From assembly GCF_037126465.1 (NCBI RefSeq), contig NC_088204.1, positions 78,243,807-78,307,806 on the forward strand: DNA of 64,000 nucleotides, written 5' to 3'. The position numbers and the translations under genes were made by a program. Under the pieces are notes generated by a model that worked only from the letters and a program-made list of their open reading frames with translations, did no database searches and was not told where the DNA came from. Source of the stretch: Ornithodoros turicata (Eukaryota; Arthropoda; Arachnida; Ixodida; Argasidae). Below are positions 18,301-30,300 of the stretch, one piece after another. How positions within the stretch are numbered: position 1 is the first letter of the stretch; every line of letters begins with the position of its first letter.

Positions 18301-21300
18301 TTGTTGAAAACGGGAGGCGTGTGTCTTTTCTGTGTGTGACACTTGTGCTGTTCATAATTGTCACAAAAAAAGGCGTACGCCCACCCCGTTTTCAACAAAT
18401 CAGGGCAGGTAACGATATCAGTCGAGATGATGGTTGGCTACACTCTTAAAAATGAACTTCACCACATAGCACGCTCCTAGCCAACCATCATCCCGAATGA
18501 CAACGTTCTCGCCCCTGATTTGTTGAAAATGGGAGGAGGAGCCTATTTTGTGCCGTGCATAATGGACACAAAATAGGCTCCTCCTCCCATTTTCAACAAA
18601 TCAGGGGCGAGAACGTTGTCATTCGGGATGATGGTTGGCTAGGAGCGTGCTATGTGGTGAAGTTCATTTTTAAGAGTGTAGGCGCGTGCTATGCGGTCAG
18701 GTTCATTTCTAAGAGGGTATTCCGTCGTCATTACCACAGAATGCCCTGTCCGCATGTTGTTGTATAATATAATTAGAGCCTGACTTTTTCGGGTTTTATT
18801 TTTGGCCAAATTCGGGGGGTAAATATCGGGTGATATTTTTCATTTGAAAATTCGGGTGTATTCGGGTTAAATCCCGTTACGGCATATTCTGTCGTCAGGA
18901 ATTCGGGTGATTTTTTTTTGTTTAATAAAAATTTGTCTTAACATGGAACTAATGTTTAGCAATGTAATCAAACTTTATTTTAATGCACGCTTATGAGTGT
19001 GCCACGCCCCAGATGTTTTCGGGTAGATTCGGGTTAAACCCGAATTTTACAGATTTCGTTCGGGGGGTAAATATCGGGCGGATACGGGTTTAACCCTAAA
19101 AAGTCAGGCCCTAAATATAATGCAGAAAGTGTTCCAGCACGATTCTCCGCAGGATCAAGTACCGCATTCGCAATGACGACGGCGAAACCGGAGACACAAA
19201 GGGCGCGTACATGGAAATTCTTCCGACGAGAGACGGCATGACATTCTACCAATACAGTTCCGCCATCGGCATCAAACCAAAAACCATTTTCAGTGGCAGT
19301 GCCGAGTTTACACAATTCGCTCTGGTGCAGTTGGAGGCAGCGTCGAATGGATACACTAAGGTGAGCTCTTCGTACTGATACATTTCGTACATACAACTGC
19401 TGGATGTGTTTGAGCACGTCCGAAGACCCTGTGAATAAAAATGAGTGCGGGTATATATACCCGCAATACCCACAGGCGCCGAATATTTGGCCCAAAATAC
19501 TTTCCAAAACGTTATCCAGCAGACCTTCCGTGGTGCGTGTTGTTCAACTTCGGCGCAGGAGAGGGGAAAAAATGGGCGGAGAAATCACGTGGGCAGCGTT
19601 CCTCCACTCACCGGTCGGCGCGGAGTAACCAACGTGCTCGATGTTGTGGTTGCGGTTACTTCGTTGCTTCCTTCCCCACGCGGGCTCTCCGTGTCCAGTT
19701 TGTTGTGCTGGAGGGCGGCCAGTCATGTGCAGGGGCGGATTTAAGGGGAGGACGGGGGGGGGGCGGTGTAACGAGGGTATAATACCCTAGTAGTAGCACT
19801 ACCAAGGGCATACGGTGTATTCAAAGTATTGAGAAAACATTGAGACACAATTGAGTGACAATATTATCCATTTCCACAGCTGTTCTACAATGGTGTCTAC
19901 AAGAATACCGCAGATGCACTCAACTTCGGTGCTCACTTCGTGCAACATACGATTGACAAAACGTTCAACCCCCTGATGGTCATGGAAATACACCACACTT
20001 ACATCAGCGACAATAGCAAAATCTTCAACACGGTACTGTACTTTCATAGCAGATGACAGCCCATATAGCATTTGAAGTTAAAGTGGGACTCCGCAACAGA
20101 ATTACCATAAAGGTTGTGGTATGTCCGTAATCTTTAGGATGTCAGGAACATGTGTACGAAATATCTCGGTCCAAAACTGCGCAGATTTTATTCGAGCGAA
20201 TTATAACGAAGTGAGCGCTTCGCCTCTGTGAAGCGAGAGGGCGCTGAAAGCAACACACTGCTGACATCATCCGGCATCCGTCAAGGGAGAAAGAATGCAG
20301 GCTTGGAAGCAGACGACAATGCTGAGTGACGTCACGGAATCCTCCTCCGGACGAACCGCCGTAGTATGGAGCTCTGCTTCCTGCTCTTCGCATTTCGGTT
20401 TCGGTGTGATATTTGTCATCATTTACGAATTAATTTTTAATTAATTAATTTTAATTACTCGCGCAAAATGAATGCGATTGTTGTATTCGGTATCGCGGGG
20501 GTGGTTCGTATTCGGTATGATGCTCACCTAATTTCTTTTTCTTGCGAAGTCTCCCTTTAAATGGACCTAACTGGATGCTTCTGAAATGGATCGAAAAAAG
20601 TGTGTGCGAAGTGAATTTTTAATGCATGCACATATGTGTTCATAGTGACAGCGTGTTTGGTCGCCGATGGAATCACATTCTGTTGTAACGTCGTACTTGC
20701 CGTTTCTCTTTGTCGACATGAAATAGACATATACCATGAAATAAACATGCTTCGTGCAGGTTTCATTAATATGCGTGTGACAAAAAGAAAAAGAAAACAT
20801 TTTAAAGAAACAGGGACATGACAGGGAAACCCTCTGTCATTCATGAAGTTGTTCTTCCTGGAGCCACCGTGTAAAACACTTTCAAACGAATAGACCTTTA
20901 CCCAAAGATACGTCACATTGACATTGGCGGACAGATTGAAACCGAAACAAATCGGAAGTTGAGGGCTGGGTTCTTCCACGAATAGCACTTGTTCGCTGCC
21001 TCCTATTGAAAGAAAAGTAGGACCGAAGGTCGCATCCCTTTCAGGGACCATCGTAATCCCCTCAAGATCCTGGCTTTCGGGAGCGACCTTGTTCACCCCT
21101 ATAGCTTCGAGCGTAGTTCAACTCTACCAAATTGGTGGCGCTGTGGAACACTATGACATCATTTGTTTACAAACAGGGAGAGGTCTATTGAGAGGAAAGT
21201 TGGACCGAAGGTCGCGTCTGTTTCAGGGACCATCGTGATCTCCTCGAGATCCTGGATTTCGTTCGCGACCTTGTTCACCCATATAGCTTCGAGCGTAGTT

Positions 21301-24300
21301 CAACTCTACCAAATTGGTGGCGCTGTGGAACACTATGACATCATTTGTTTACAAACAGGGAGAGGTCTATTGAGAGGAAAGTTGGACCGAAAATCGCGTC
21401 TGTTTCAGGGACCATCGTGATCTCCTCGAGATCCTGGATTTCGTTCGCGACCTTGTTCACCCATATAGCTTCGAGCGTAGTTCAGCTCTACCAAATTGGT
21501 GGCGCTGTGGAACACTATGACATCATTTGTTTACAAACAGGGAGAGGTCTATTGAGAGGAAAGTTGGACCGAAAATCGCGTCTGTTTCAGGGACCATCGT
21601 GATCTCCTCGAGATCCTGGATTTCGTTCGCGACCTTGTTCACCCATATAGCTTCGAGCGTAGTTCAACTCTACCAAATTGGTGGCGCTGTGGAACACTAT
21701 GACATCATTTGTTTACAAACAGGGAGAAGTCTATTGAGAGGAAAGTTGGACCGAAAGTCGCGTCTGTTTCAGGGACCATCGTGGTCTCCTCGAGATCCTG
21801 GATTTCGTTCGCGACCTTGTTCACCCATATAGCTTCGAGCGTAGTTCACTCTACCAAATTGGTGGCGCTGTGGAACACTATGACGTCATTTGTTTACAAA
21901 CAGGGAGAGGTCTATTGAGAGGAAAGTTGGACCGAAAATCGCGTCTGTTTCAGGGACCATCGTGATCTCCTCGAGATCCTGGATTTCGTTCGCGACCTTG
22001 TTCACCCATATAGCTTCGAGCGTAGTTCAACTCTACCAAATTGGTGGCGCTGTGGAACACTATGACATCATTTGTTTACAAACAGGGAGAGGTCTATTGA
22101 GAGGAAAGTTGGACCGAAAATCGCGTCTGTTTCAGGGACCATCGTGATCTCCTCGAGATCCTGGATTTCGTTCGCGACCTTGTTCACCCATATAGCTTCG
22201 AGCGTAGTTCAACTCTACCAAATTGGTGGCGCTGTGGAACACTATGACATCATTTGTTTACAAACAGGGAGAAGTCTATTGAGAGGAAAGTTGGACCGAA
22301 AATCGCGTCTGTTTCAGGGACCATCGTGATCTCCTCGAGATCCTGGATTTCGTTCGCGACCTTGTTCACCCATATAGCTTCGAGCGTAGTTCAACTCTAC
22401 CAAATTGGTGGCGCTGTGGAACACTATGACATCATTTGTTTACAAACAGGGAGAAGTCTATTGAGAGGAAAGTTGGACCGAAAATCGCGTCTGTTTCAGG
22501 GACCATCGTGATCTCCTCGAGATCCTGGATTTCGTTCGCGACCTTGTTCACCCATATAGCTTCGAGCGTAGTTCAACTCTACCAAATTGGTGGCGCTGTG
22601 GAACACTATGACGTCATTTGTTTACAAACAGGGAGAGGTCTATTGAGGGGAAAGTTGGACCGAAAATCGCGTCTGTTTCAGGGACCATCGTGATCTCCTC
22701 GAGATCCTGGATTTCGTTCGCGACCTTGTTCACCCATATAGCTTCGAGCGTAGTTCAACTCTACCAAATTGGTGGCGCTGTGGAACACTATGACGTCATT
22801 TGTTTACAAACAGGGAGAGGTCTATTGAGGGGAAAGTTGGACCGAAAATCGCGTCTGTTTCAGGGACCATCGTGATCTCCTCGAGATCCTGGATTTCGTT
22901 CGCGACCTTGTTCACCCATATAGCTTCGAGCGTAGTTCAACTCTACCAAATTGGTGGCGCTGTGGAACACTATGACATCATTTGTTTACAAACAGGGAGA
23001 AGTCTATTGAGAGGAAAGTTGGACCGAAAATCGCGTCTGTTTCAGGGACCATCGTGATCTCCTCGAGATCCTGGATTTCGTTCGCGACCTTGTTCACCCA
23101 TATAGCTTCGAGCGTAGTTCAACTCTACCAAATTGGTGGCGCTGTGGAACACTATGACATCATTTGTTTACAAACAGGGAGAAGTCTATTGAGAGGAAAG
23201 TTGGACCGAAAATCGCGTCTGTTTCAGGGACCATCGTGATCTCCTCGAGATCCTGGATTTCGTTCGCGACCTTGTTCACCCATATAGCTTCGAGCGTAGT
23301 TCAACTCTACCAAATTGGTGGCGCTGTGGAACACTATGACATCATTTGTTTACAAACAGGGAGAAGTCTATTGAGAGGAAAGTTGGACCGAAAATCGCGT
23401 CTGTTTCAGGGACCATCGTGATCTCCTCGAGATCCTGGATTTCGTTCGCGACCTTGTTCACCCATATAGCTTCGAGCGTAGTTCAACTCTACCAAATTGG
23501 TGGCGCTGTGGAACACTATGACGTCATTTGTTTACAAACAGGGAGAGGTCTATTGAGGGGAAAGTTGGACCGAAAATCGCGTCTGTTTCAGGGACCATCG
23601 TGATCTCCTCGAGATCCTGGATTTCGTTCGCGACCTTGTTCACCCATATAGCTTCGAGCGTAGTTCAACTCTACCAAATTGGTGGCGCTGTGGAACACTA
23701 TGACATCATTTGTTTACAAACAGGGAGAAGTCTATTGAGAGGAAAGTTGGACCGAAAATCGCGTCTGTTTCAGGGACCATCGTGATCTCCTCGAGATCCT
23801 GGATTTCGTTCGCGACCTTGTTCACCCATATAGCTTCGAGCGTAGTTCAACTCTACCAAATTGGTGGCGCTGTGGAACACTATGACGTCATTTGTTTACA
23901 AACAGGGAGAGGTCTATTGAGAGGAAAGTTGGACCGAAAGTCGCTTCTGTTTCAGGGACCATCGTGATCTCCTCGAGATCCTGGATTTCGTTCGCGACCT
24001 TGTTCACCCATATAGCTTCGAGCGTAGTTCAACTCTACCAAATTGGTGGCGCTGTGGAACACTATGACGTCATTTGTTTACAAACAGGGAGAGGTCTATT
24101 GAGGGGAAAGTTGGACCGAAAATCGCGTCTGTTTCAGGGACCATCGTGATCTCCTCGAGATCCTGGATTTCGTTCGCGACCTTGTTCACCCATATAGCTT
24201 CGAGCGTAGTTCAACTCTACCAAATTGGTGGCGCTGTGGAACACTATGACATCATTTGTTTACAAACAGGGAGAAGTCTATTGAGAGGAAAGTTGGACCG

Positions 24301-27300
24301 AAAATCGCGTCTGTTTCAGGGACCATCGTGATCTCCTCGAGATCCTGGATTTCGTTCGCGACCTTGTTCACCCATATAGCTTCGAGCGTAGTTCAACTCT
24401 ACCAAATTGGTGGCGCTGTGGAACACTATGACATCATTTGTTTACAAACAGGGAGAAGTCTATTGAGAGGAAAGTTGGACCGAAAATCGCGTCTGTTTCA
24501 GGGACCATCGTGATCTCCTCGAGATCCTGGATTTCGTTCGCGACCTTGTTCACCCATATAGCTTCGAGCGTAGTTCAACTCTACCAAATTGGTGGCGCTG
24601 TGGAACACTATGACATCATTTGTTTACAAACAGGGAGAAGTCTATTGAGAGGAAAGTTGGACCGAAAATCGCGTCTGTTTCAGGGACCATCGTGATCTCC
24701 TCGAGATCCTGGATTTCGTTCGCGACCTTGTTCACCCATATAGCTCCGAGCGTAGTTCAACTCTACCAAATTGGTGGCGCTGTGGAACACTATGACGTCA
24801 TTTGTTTACAAACAGGGAGAGGTCTATTGAGAGGAAAGTTGGACCGAAAGTCGCTTCTGTTTCAGGGACCATCGTGATCTCCTCGAGATCCTGGATTTCG
24901 TTCGCGACCTTGTTCACCCATATAGCTTCGAGCGTAGTTCAACTCTACCAAATTGGTGGCGCTGTGGAACACTATGACGTCATTTGTTTACAAACAGGGA
25001 GAGGTCTATTGAGGGGAAAGTTGGACCGAAAATCGCGTCTGTTTCAGGGACCATCGTGATCTCCTCGAGATCCTGGATTTCGTTCGCGACCTTGTTCACC
25101 CATATAGCTTCGAGCGTAGTTCAACTCTACCAAATTGGTGGCGCTGTGGAACACTATGACGTCATTTGTTTACAAACAGGGAGAGGTCTATTGAGAGGAA
25201 AGTTGAACCGAAAGTCGCGTCTGTTTCAGGGACCATCGTGATCTCCTCGAGATCCTGGATTTCGTTCGCGACCTTGTTCACCCATATAGCTTCGAGCGTA
25301 GTTCAACTCTACCAAATTGGTGGCGCTGTGGAACACTATGACGTCATTTGTTTACAAACAGGGAGAGGTCTATTGAGAGGAAAGTTGGACCGAAAGTCGC
25401 TTCTGTTTCAGGGACCATCGTGATCTCCTCGAGATCCTGGATTTCGTTCGCGACCTTGTTCACCCATATAGCTTCGAGCGTAGTTCAACTCTACCAAATT
25501 GGTGGCGCTGTGGAACACTATGACGTCATTTGTTTACAAACGGGGGAGGTCTGTTGAGAGGAAAGTTGGACCGAAGGTCGCGTCTGTTTCAGGGACCATC
25601 GTAATCCCCTCAAGATTCAACTCTACCAAATTGGTGGCGCTGTGGAACACTATGACGTCATTTGTTTACGTCTTCTGGTCTCGTCTTCCTTTCAGCAGAT
25701 CCTCATTTTATTTGTTCCAGAACTAGGCCTAGCTGCAGCCGAAAAGAAAAGACCAGGAGAGCATGCTAACTGCTTTTTCAAAAATTCCAGAATGTAAAAA
25801 ACATGCAAAAAACAACAAGAACAACAACAACAAACAACATTAACAAGAAAGACAAACAAACAAACAAGAACGCGCGCACGTGTAAAGGATGGCGGGTCCG
25901 TGAACTTGTTCCGCGTGAAAAGCTTGCCGTGAAAGCTCTGTTACTGTTCCATTAATAAGGTTTGGAATAAAAAGTAATCCGACCGACCAAAGGTCCAACA
26001 CATATAATGTGATCGATTGTGTTTTCTCTCCTTTCTTAATAAGAAAAAGTAATACTAATTAATAATCTCGGATTGCTTTCTATACGTTCCTCCTTCAGAG
26101 TGTGGACTTCAAGAAGCCTGAGTTGCCGTTGTCACCCGGTGCTTACATCCTCTGGGAAGGATCTTCCAACGGACCGTAAGTTCCTCTGAGTTATGTGTAG
26201 ACGTGTATAGTTGCTGTCTTTACGTATACTCTTGGGAAATACAAGGAATAATCTCGAGACGAGTATGATATCAGAGCCGTCCTTTTTCTTGTTCTGTTGT
26301 AGGTGCATGGGTTTTCCGGATTTTCCGGTTTATAAAAAAAAGAAGGAAAAAAAAACGTACGCCGATAAAATTGGAATTTTTCGAGTTTCGAAAAGTTTTT
26401 CGAGTGACAGAAGCTTCGTTTTCTCGAACGTCTGGACGGGGTCGTTACTGACACGGTATCGAAAATTCAATATCGAGAATAGGGTAGTTTGACTGCTATT
26501 TGATGGAAGATGAAAAGAGAACCCGTCAAGTGCTTGCCGGTGCTCCATCAAATAGCAGTCAAACTATACTCTATAAACCTCTACCCGAGAAACGTCATCA
26601 TGACGTTGGTAGACAGACTGACACCGAGACAAGTCGGAAGGGGAGGGCTGGGTTCCACGAATGGGCACTTGTTCGCTGCCTCCTATATTGAAATAAAAGT
26701 AGGACCGAAGGTCGCGTCCCTTTCAGGGACCATCGTAATCCACTCAAGACCGTGGCTTTCGGGCGCCACCTTGTGCGCCTCTTGCTTCGAACGTAGTTCA
26801 ACTCTACCAAACTGGTGGCGCTGTCGAACACTATGACGTCATTTGTTTACAAACAGGGAGAGGTCTATATGTAGAAGGACGGCAGACGCCGAAAAAAGCC
26901 ACTCGTAGCGACGGAACTTTCCTTAGTGCAATATATACATATCGCACTGAACCCGGAATTAGATTCCATGCCTTTCCCCAAAGGACAAGAAACAACAAAA
27001 AGTTCGGTTTGGACTTCGGATTGGGGAAACAGCTCACGAAATATGCGATAATATGCAGAGTTCGAGGTAACTCGTTACAAGTAACTCGTTACTGTAACTA
27101 AGTTTTTTTTTTTTGGTAACTTGTAACTTAACTCGGTACTTTTGCGCCGTGGTAACTTTCAGAGGAACTCGTTCCTTTTTCAGGTAACTTTGCCAAAGTA
27201 ACTTAAGTTCCAAGTTACTTTTAACTCGCTTTTCACTCATATCCAAATATTTTCTTGCTTTCTCTCCGGTTCTTCCATGGCATTTTTTACCATAAAACGT

Positions 27301-30300
27301 GATATTCAATCAATGTCAGTATTTCATTCAGTAAGTAAGAACCGCTGCCATTGAAATGAAGCTGAATCATTGTGCGCCCACAGGGAGTAAAGCTGCAAAG
27401 CGTTCGAATAGACCTCTACCAGAGGAACGTCATCTGTTCCTGTCGGTCACCTGATATCGTAGCCGTTTTCAGAACAAAAATCCGTTCGATAGATCGCCCG
27501 CAAAAAAATTAGTGAAGAAACGCCTTTTTTTTCTTTATTTTGTTCATTGCGCATCTTCGGAGACCCATCTTTCCTTCACCCCCAGTGTGAGAGGGTGGAA
27601 GAGCACGCCGTCGCCTCTTGTGTCCTTGAAAAAGATTAAGACGTCTGATGAAAGTGTGCGTGTCATTTTACCGAACGACGCTAAAGGTTTTGATGTGTGC
27701 AATTTGTTTCCCAGAAAAGAACTCACATAAACATGGGTCCGCGCCTTCGCCACTCCGGGTATTACGAGGAGGAGAAGGTATGATGCCACGTCACCGATGA
27801 CGTTATGAGGAGAACTCGTTCTGGTTCGCCGGTCAGCGGGTCAGCGCCTTGTCCCTTTGCCGCCGTAAACCAGTAAAGGAGAGGCCGAATCATTACCGAG
27901 CCAGGAGAAAGGCTTTTTCAGAACCAGCCGAGTAGCAGACGACAGAGGAGTAGCAGACGACATTTCTCTAGACCAATCTGCGAGCGTTCTCCTTATCGCG
28001 TCAGCGCGAGGTTCCGGGCAGATCACCGGCTGGTACTGCTCTTCACCGCCGTTGCGCACGGTCGCTTTTTGCGGCGTACTTTAAATTCAATTCCCGCGAT
28101 AATTATGACTCTGTGGTGCGAATTACTTCGCATGGTGCATCTTACTGGCCTACTTAACAGTTTTATGGGAAGAAAACAGGGTGTTAAAAATTACTTCTGT
28201 GCTACTTTAAACTGGATATTATACGCAGGTTCACGGTCAAGTACAATAACGTCACGATCTTCAGCAGCTCAAAAGCTGGTACGGGACTTCGTCTCCTGAT
28301 GAAGATGTTCACAATTATTGTCCTCGTTGGATTCGAGGAGGACGCACTGACGAGCGTAAAGAACCCCAAACTTACTGGGCAGACGACAAATCTCATACAT
28401 CCGCTTATCCTGTCAAGTAATTTCAAGCTGACAAACTTCCACATGGTAAGAACACATGGAAGAACACAGAGAAAGCAAATGGGTAGAAATCCAGCGAACC
28501 GGTAGAGACGTAGGAAGGGAGTTGCCTCAGGACAGAAGCCGCCGATATTTCGAACAGAGACTGAACAACTGAAGAAGAACTGTCTCTGTTCGAAATATCG
28601 GCGGCTTCTGTCTTGAGGCAACTCCCTTCCTACAGAGAAAGCAAGTGTGGATGCTGGTTCAAGATAGAGCCCTGCACGGGCCCCCGACACGGCAGGCGGC
28701 CCGGGCCGACAAAATGCGCCAGCACCGCGGGCCGCACCGGGCGACACCAGCTCCGGTGGCGCAACGGTAACGCGTGCGCTTGGAGACTGGGAGGTCCGCG
28801 GTTCGAATCCGCGGGCCGGCTGTGCCGTCTGGGGTTTTTCGTGGGTTTCCCTCAGATGTGTAATAGGCGTATGCCGGCACAGTTCCCCTGAAGTCGGCCC
28901 ATGGACGCAGCTATCCTCCCCCCGAGCGGATTCCGCTCGGTCTTCCACTTCACCCTTTCCTCTCCTCCACCTTTCCCTTCCCGAGAAACATGCCGCCTTT
29001 CAGGCAGGCAGACCTCTCGGTTCCTCCCAACGACACTCCTCCTCCTCCTCCTCGGACCGTGCGACACACATGTTTCAGAGAGTCTTGCTCGCGACCAGGC
29101 CATGCAGCTCACTCCACACAATGCAGGACTGTTGGACGCTGCGTATGATTCGACCATCTAGAGCATTCTCAAAGCCACTTCACATTGCTCCTGACTCCTC
29201 ACATATTTCACAATCACATTCGCTGAGCTTGGTGACAGGGATAGGGATTGGGAGAAAGTCTTTCCCGACAACATCCTCTACCTCCACAAGAACTTTGTAG
29301 TGCAACGATAACGAGCTTGCTCGCGTGCCTTCTGGAATTGAATTTGGTCTCGTGCCGTTGCGGTGCTAAACCGCGAGGTGTCGCATGTTTGTGGCTGGAA
29401 ATACAGGGTGTGTGCAGAAAAACATGACCCGCATTTAGGCACATAGCTTGTTGCCTACCTAACTAACGAACTTCCGGTGGCGCACGATGGCGCATTTATG
29501 CGTGCGAAATCTGCAGAAAAATTGTGGAAGCCACACTCAGCTTAAAAAATAAACGGAACAACGAAAACGTCGGCTTCCGTGCATCAGAATAGGGCAACAT
29601 GGTGGACAACAGGGTGTATGTGAAAGGGCAACACGGTGGACGTAGGAGAGTTGTGTTCAAGTACCGCTAGGGGAGCTATCGGTGCATAAATCGAAACGAT
29701 GTCCCACATGGATGCTCATCGGCAGTACCCCTAGCGGTGCCTGCACACAACTCTCCTGAGACCGAAATGCACTACCATGCACTGTCATGACCGCCCTATT
29801 CTAATGCATGGAAGCCCATGTTTTCGCGCTCTGTTTATTTTTTTACACTGAGTATGGCTTCCAGGATTTTTTTGTAGCTTTCGCACGCATAAATACGCCG
29901 TCGTGCGCCACCGGAAGTTCATCGGCTAAGTAGACAACGAGTTACATGTAAAAATGCGGGTCATGTTTTTCTGCACACACCCTGTACTATAGGCCGGGCT
30001 CTACTCACTAGGCCGGACCGCGAACCGCGTTAAAACGGAAAGGCCAGGGCCGGGCCGGACCATTTTTCGATGCGCCGGGCCGAGTCTGTGGGCTTAATCG
30101 CTTCATCGTCGTTACGGTCGTTACAAGCTAACGAGTGGCGGGAAATTCAAAAAGGCGGGCGGGAAATTTAAAAAGGTGTGCACGTGATAAAACACGTGCA
30201 CGGCGCTCTTCGCGCGATACGTTAAGGCCGTGGTACACGTCACGCGCAATGTGTCACGTGCCCACCTTTTTGAATCTTCCGCCACTCGTTAGATTGTAAC

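Noticed and set aside
21163..25560. A CRISPR-like array of regularly spaced repeats
   Set aside because: There are no variable spacers; the whole 182-bp unit is repeated, and the DNA is eukaryotic.
21163..25726. A run of about 24 overlapping 85-residue open frames with near-identical translations, looking like a repeat protein
   Set aside because: The period is 182 bp, not a multiple of three, so each frame ends and restarts in another phase. They are a by-product of the satellite monomer.
28749..28825. A genuine tRNA gene with boxes A and B
   Set aside because: The acceptor stem does not pair well, a conserved body and (TCC)n tail follow, and a second copy with target duplication lies at 34253. 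It is a SINE head.
28202..28948. A 248-codon minus-strand open frame
   Set aside because: It runs antisense through a coding exon, a hairpin MITE and a SINE; its composition follows the repeats.
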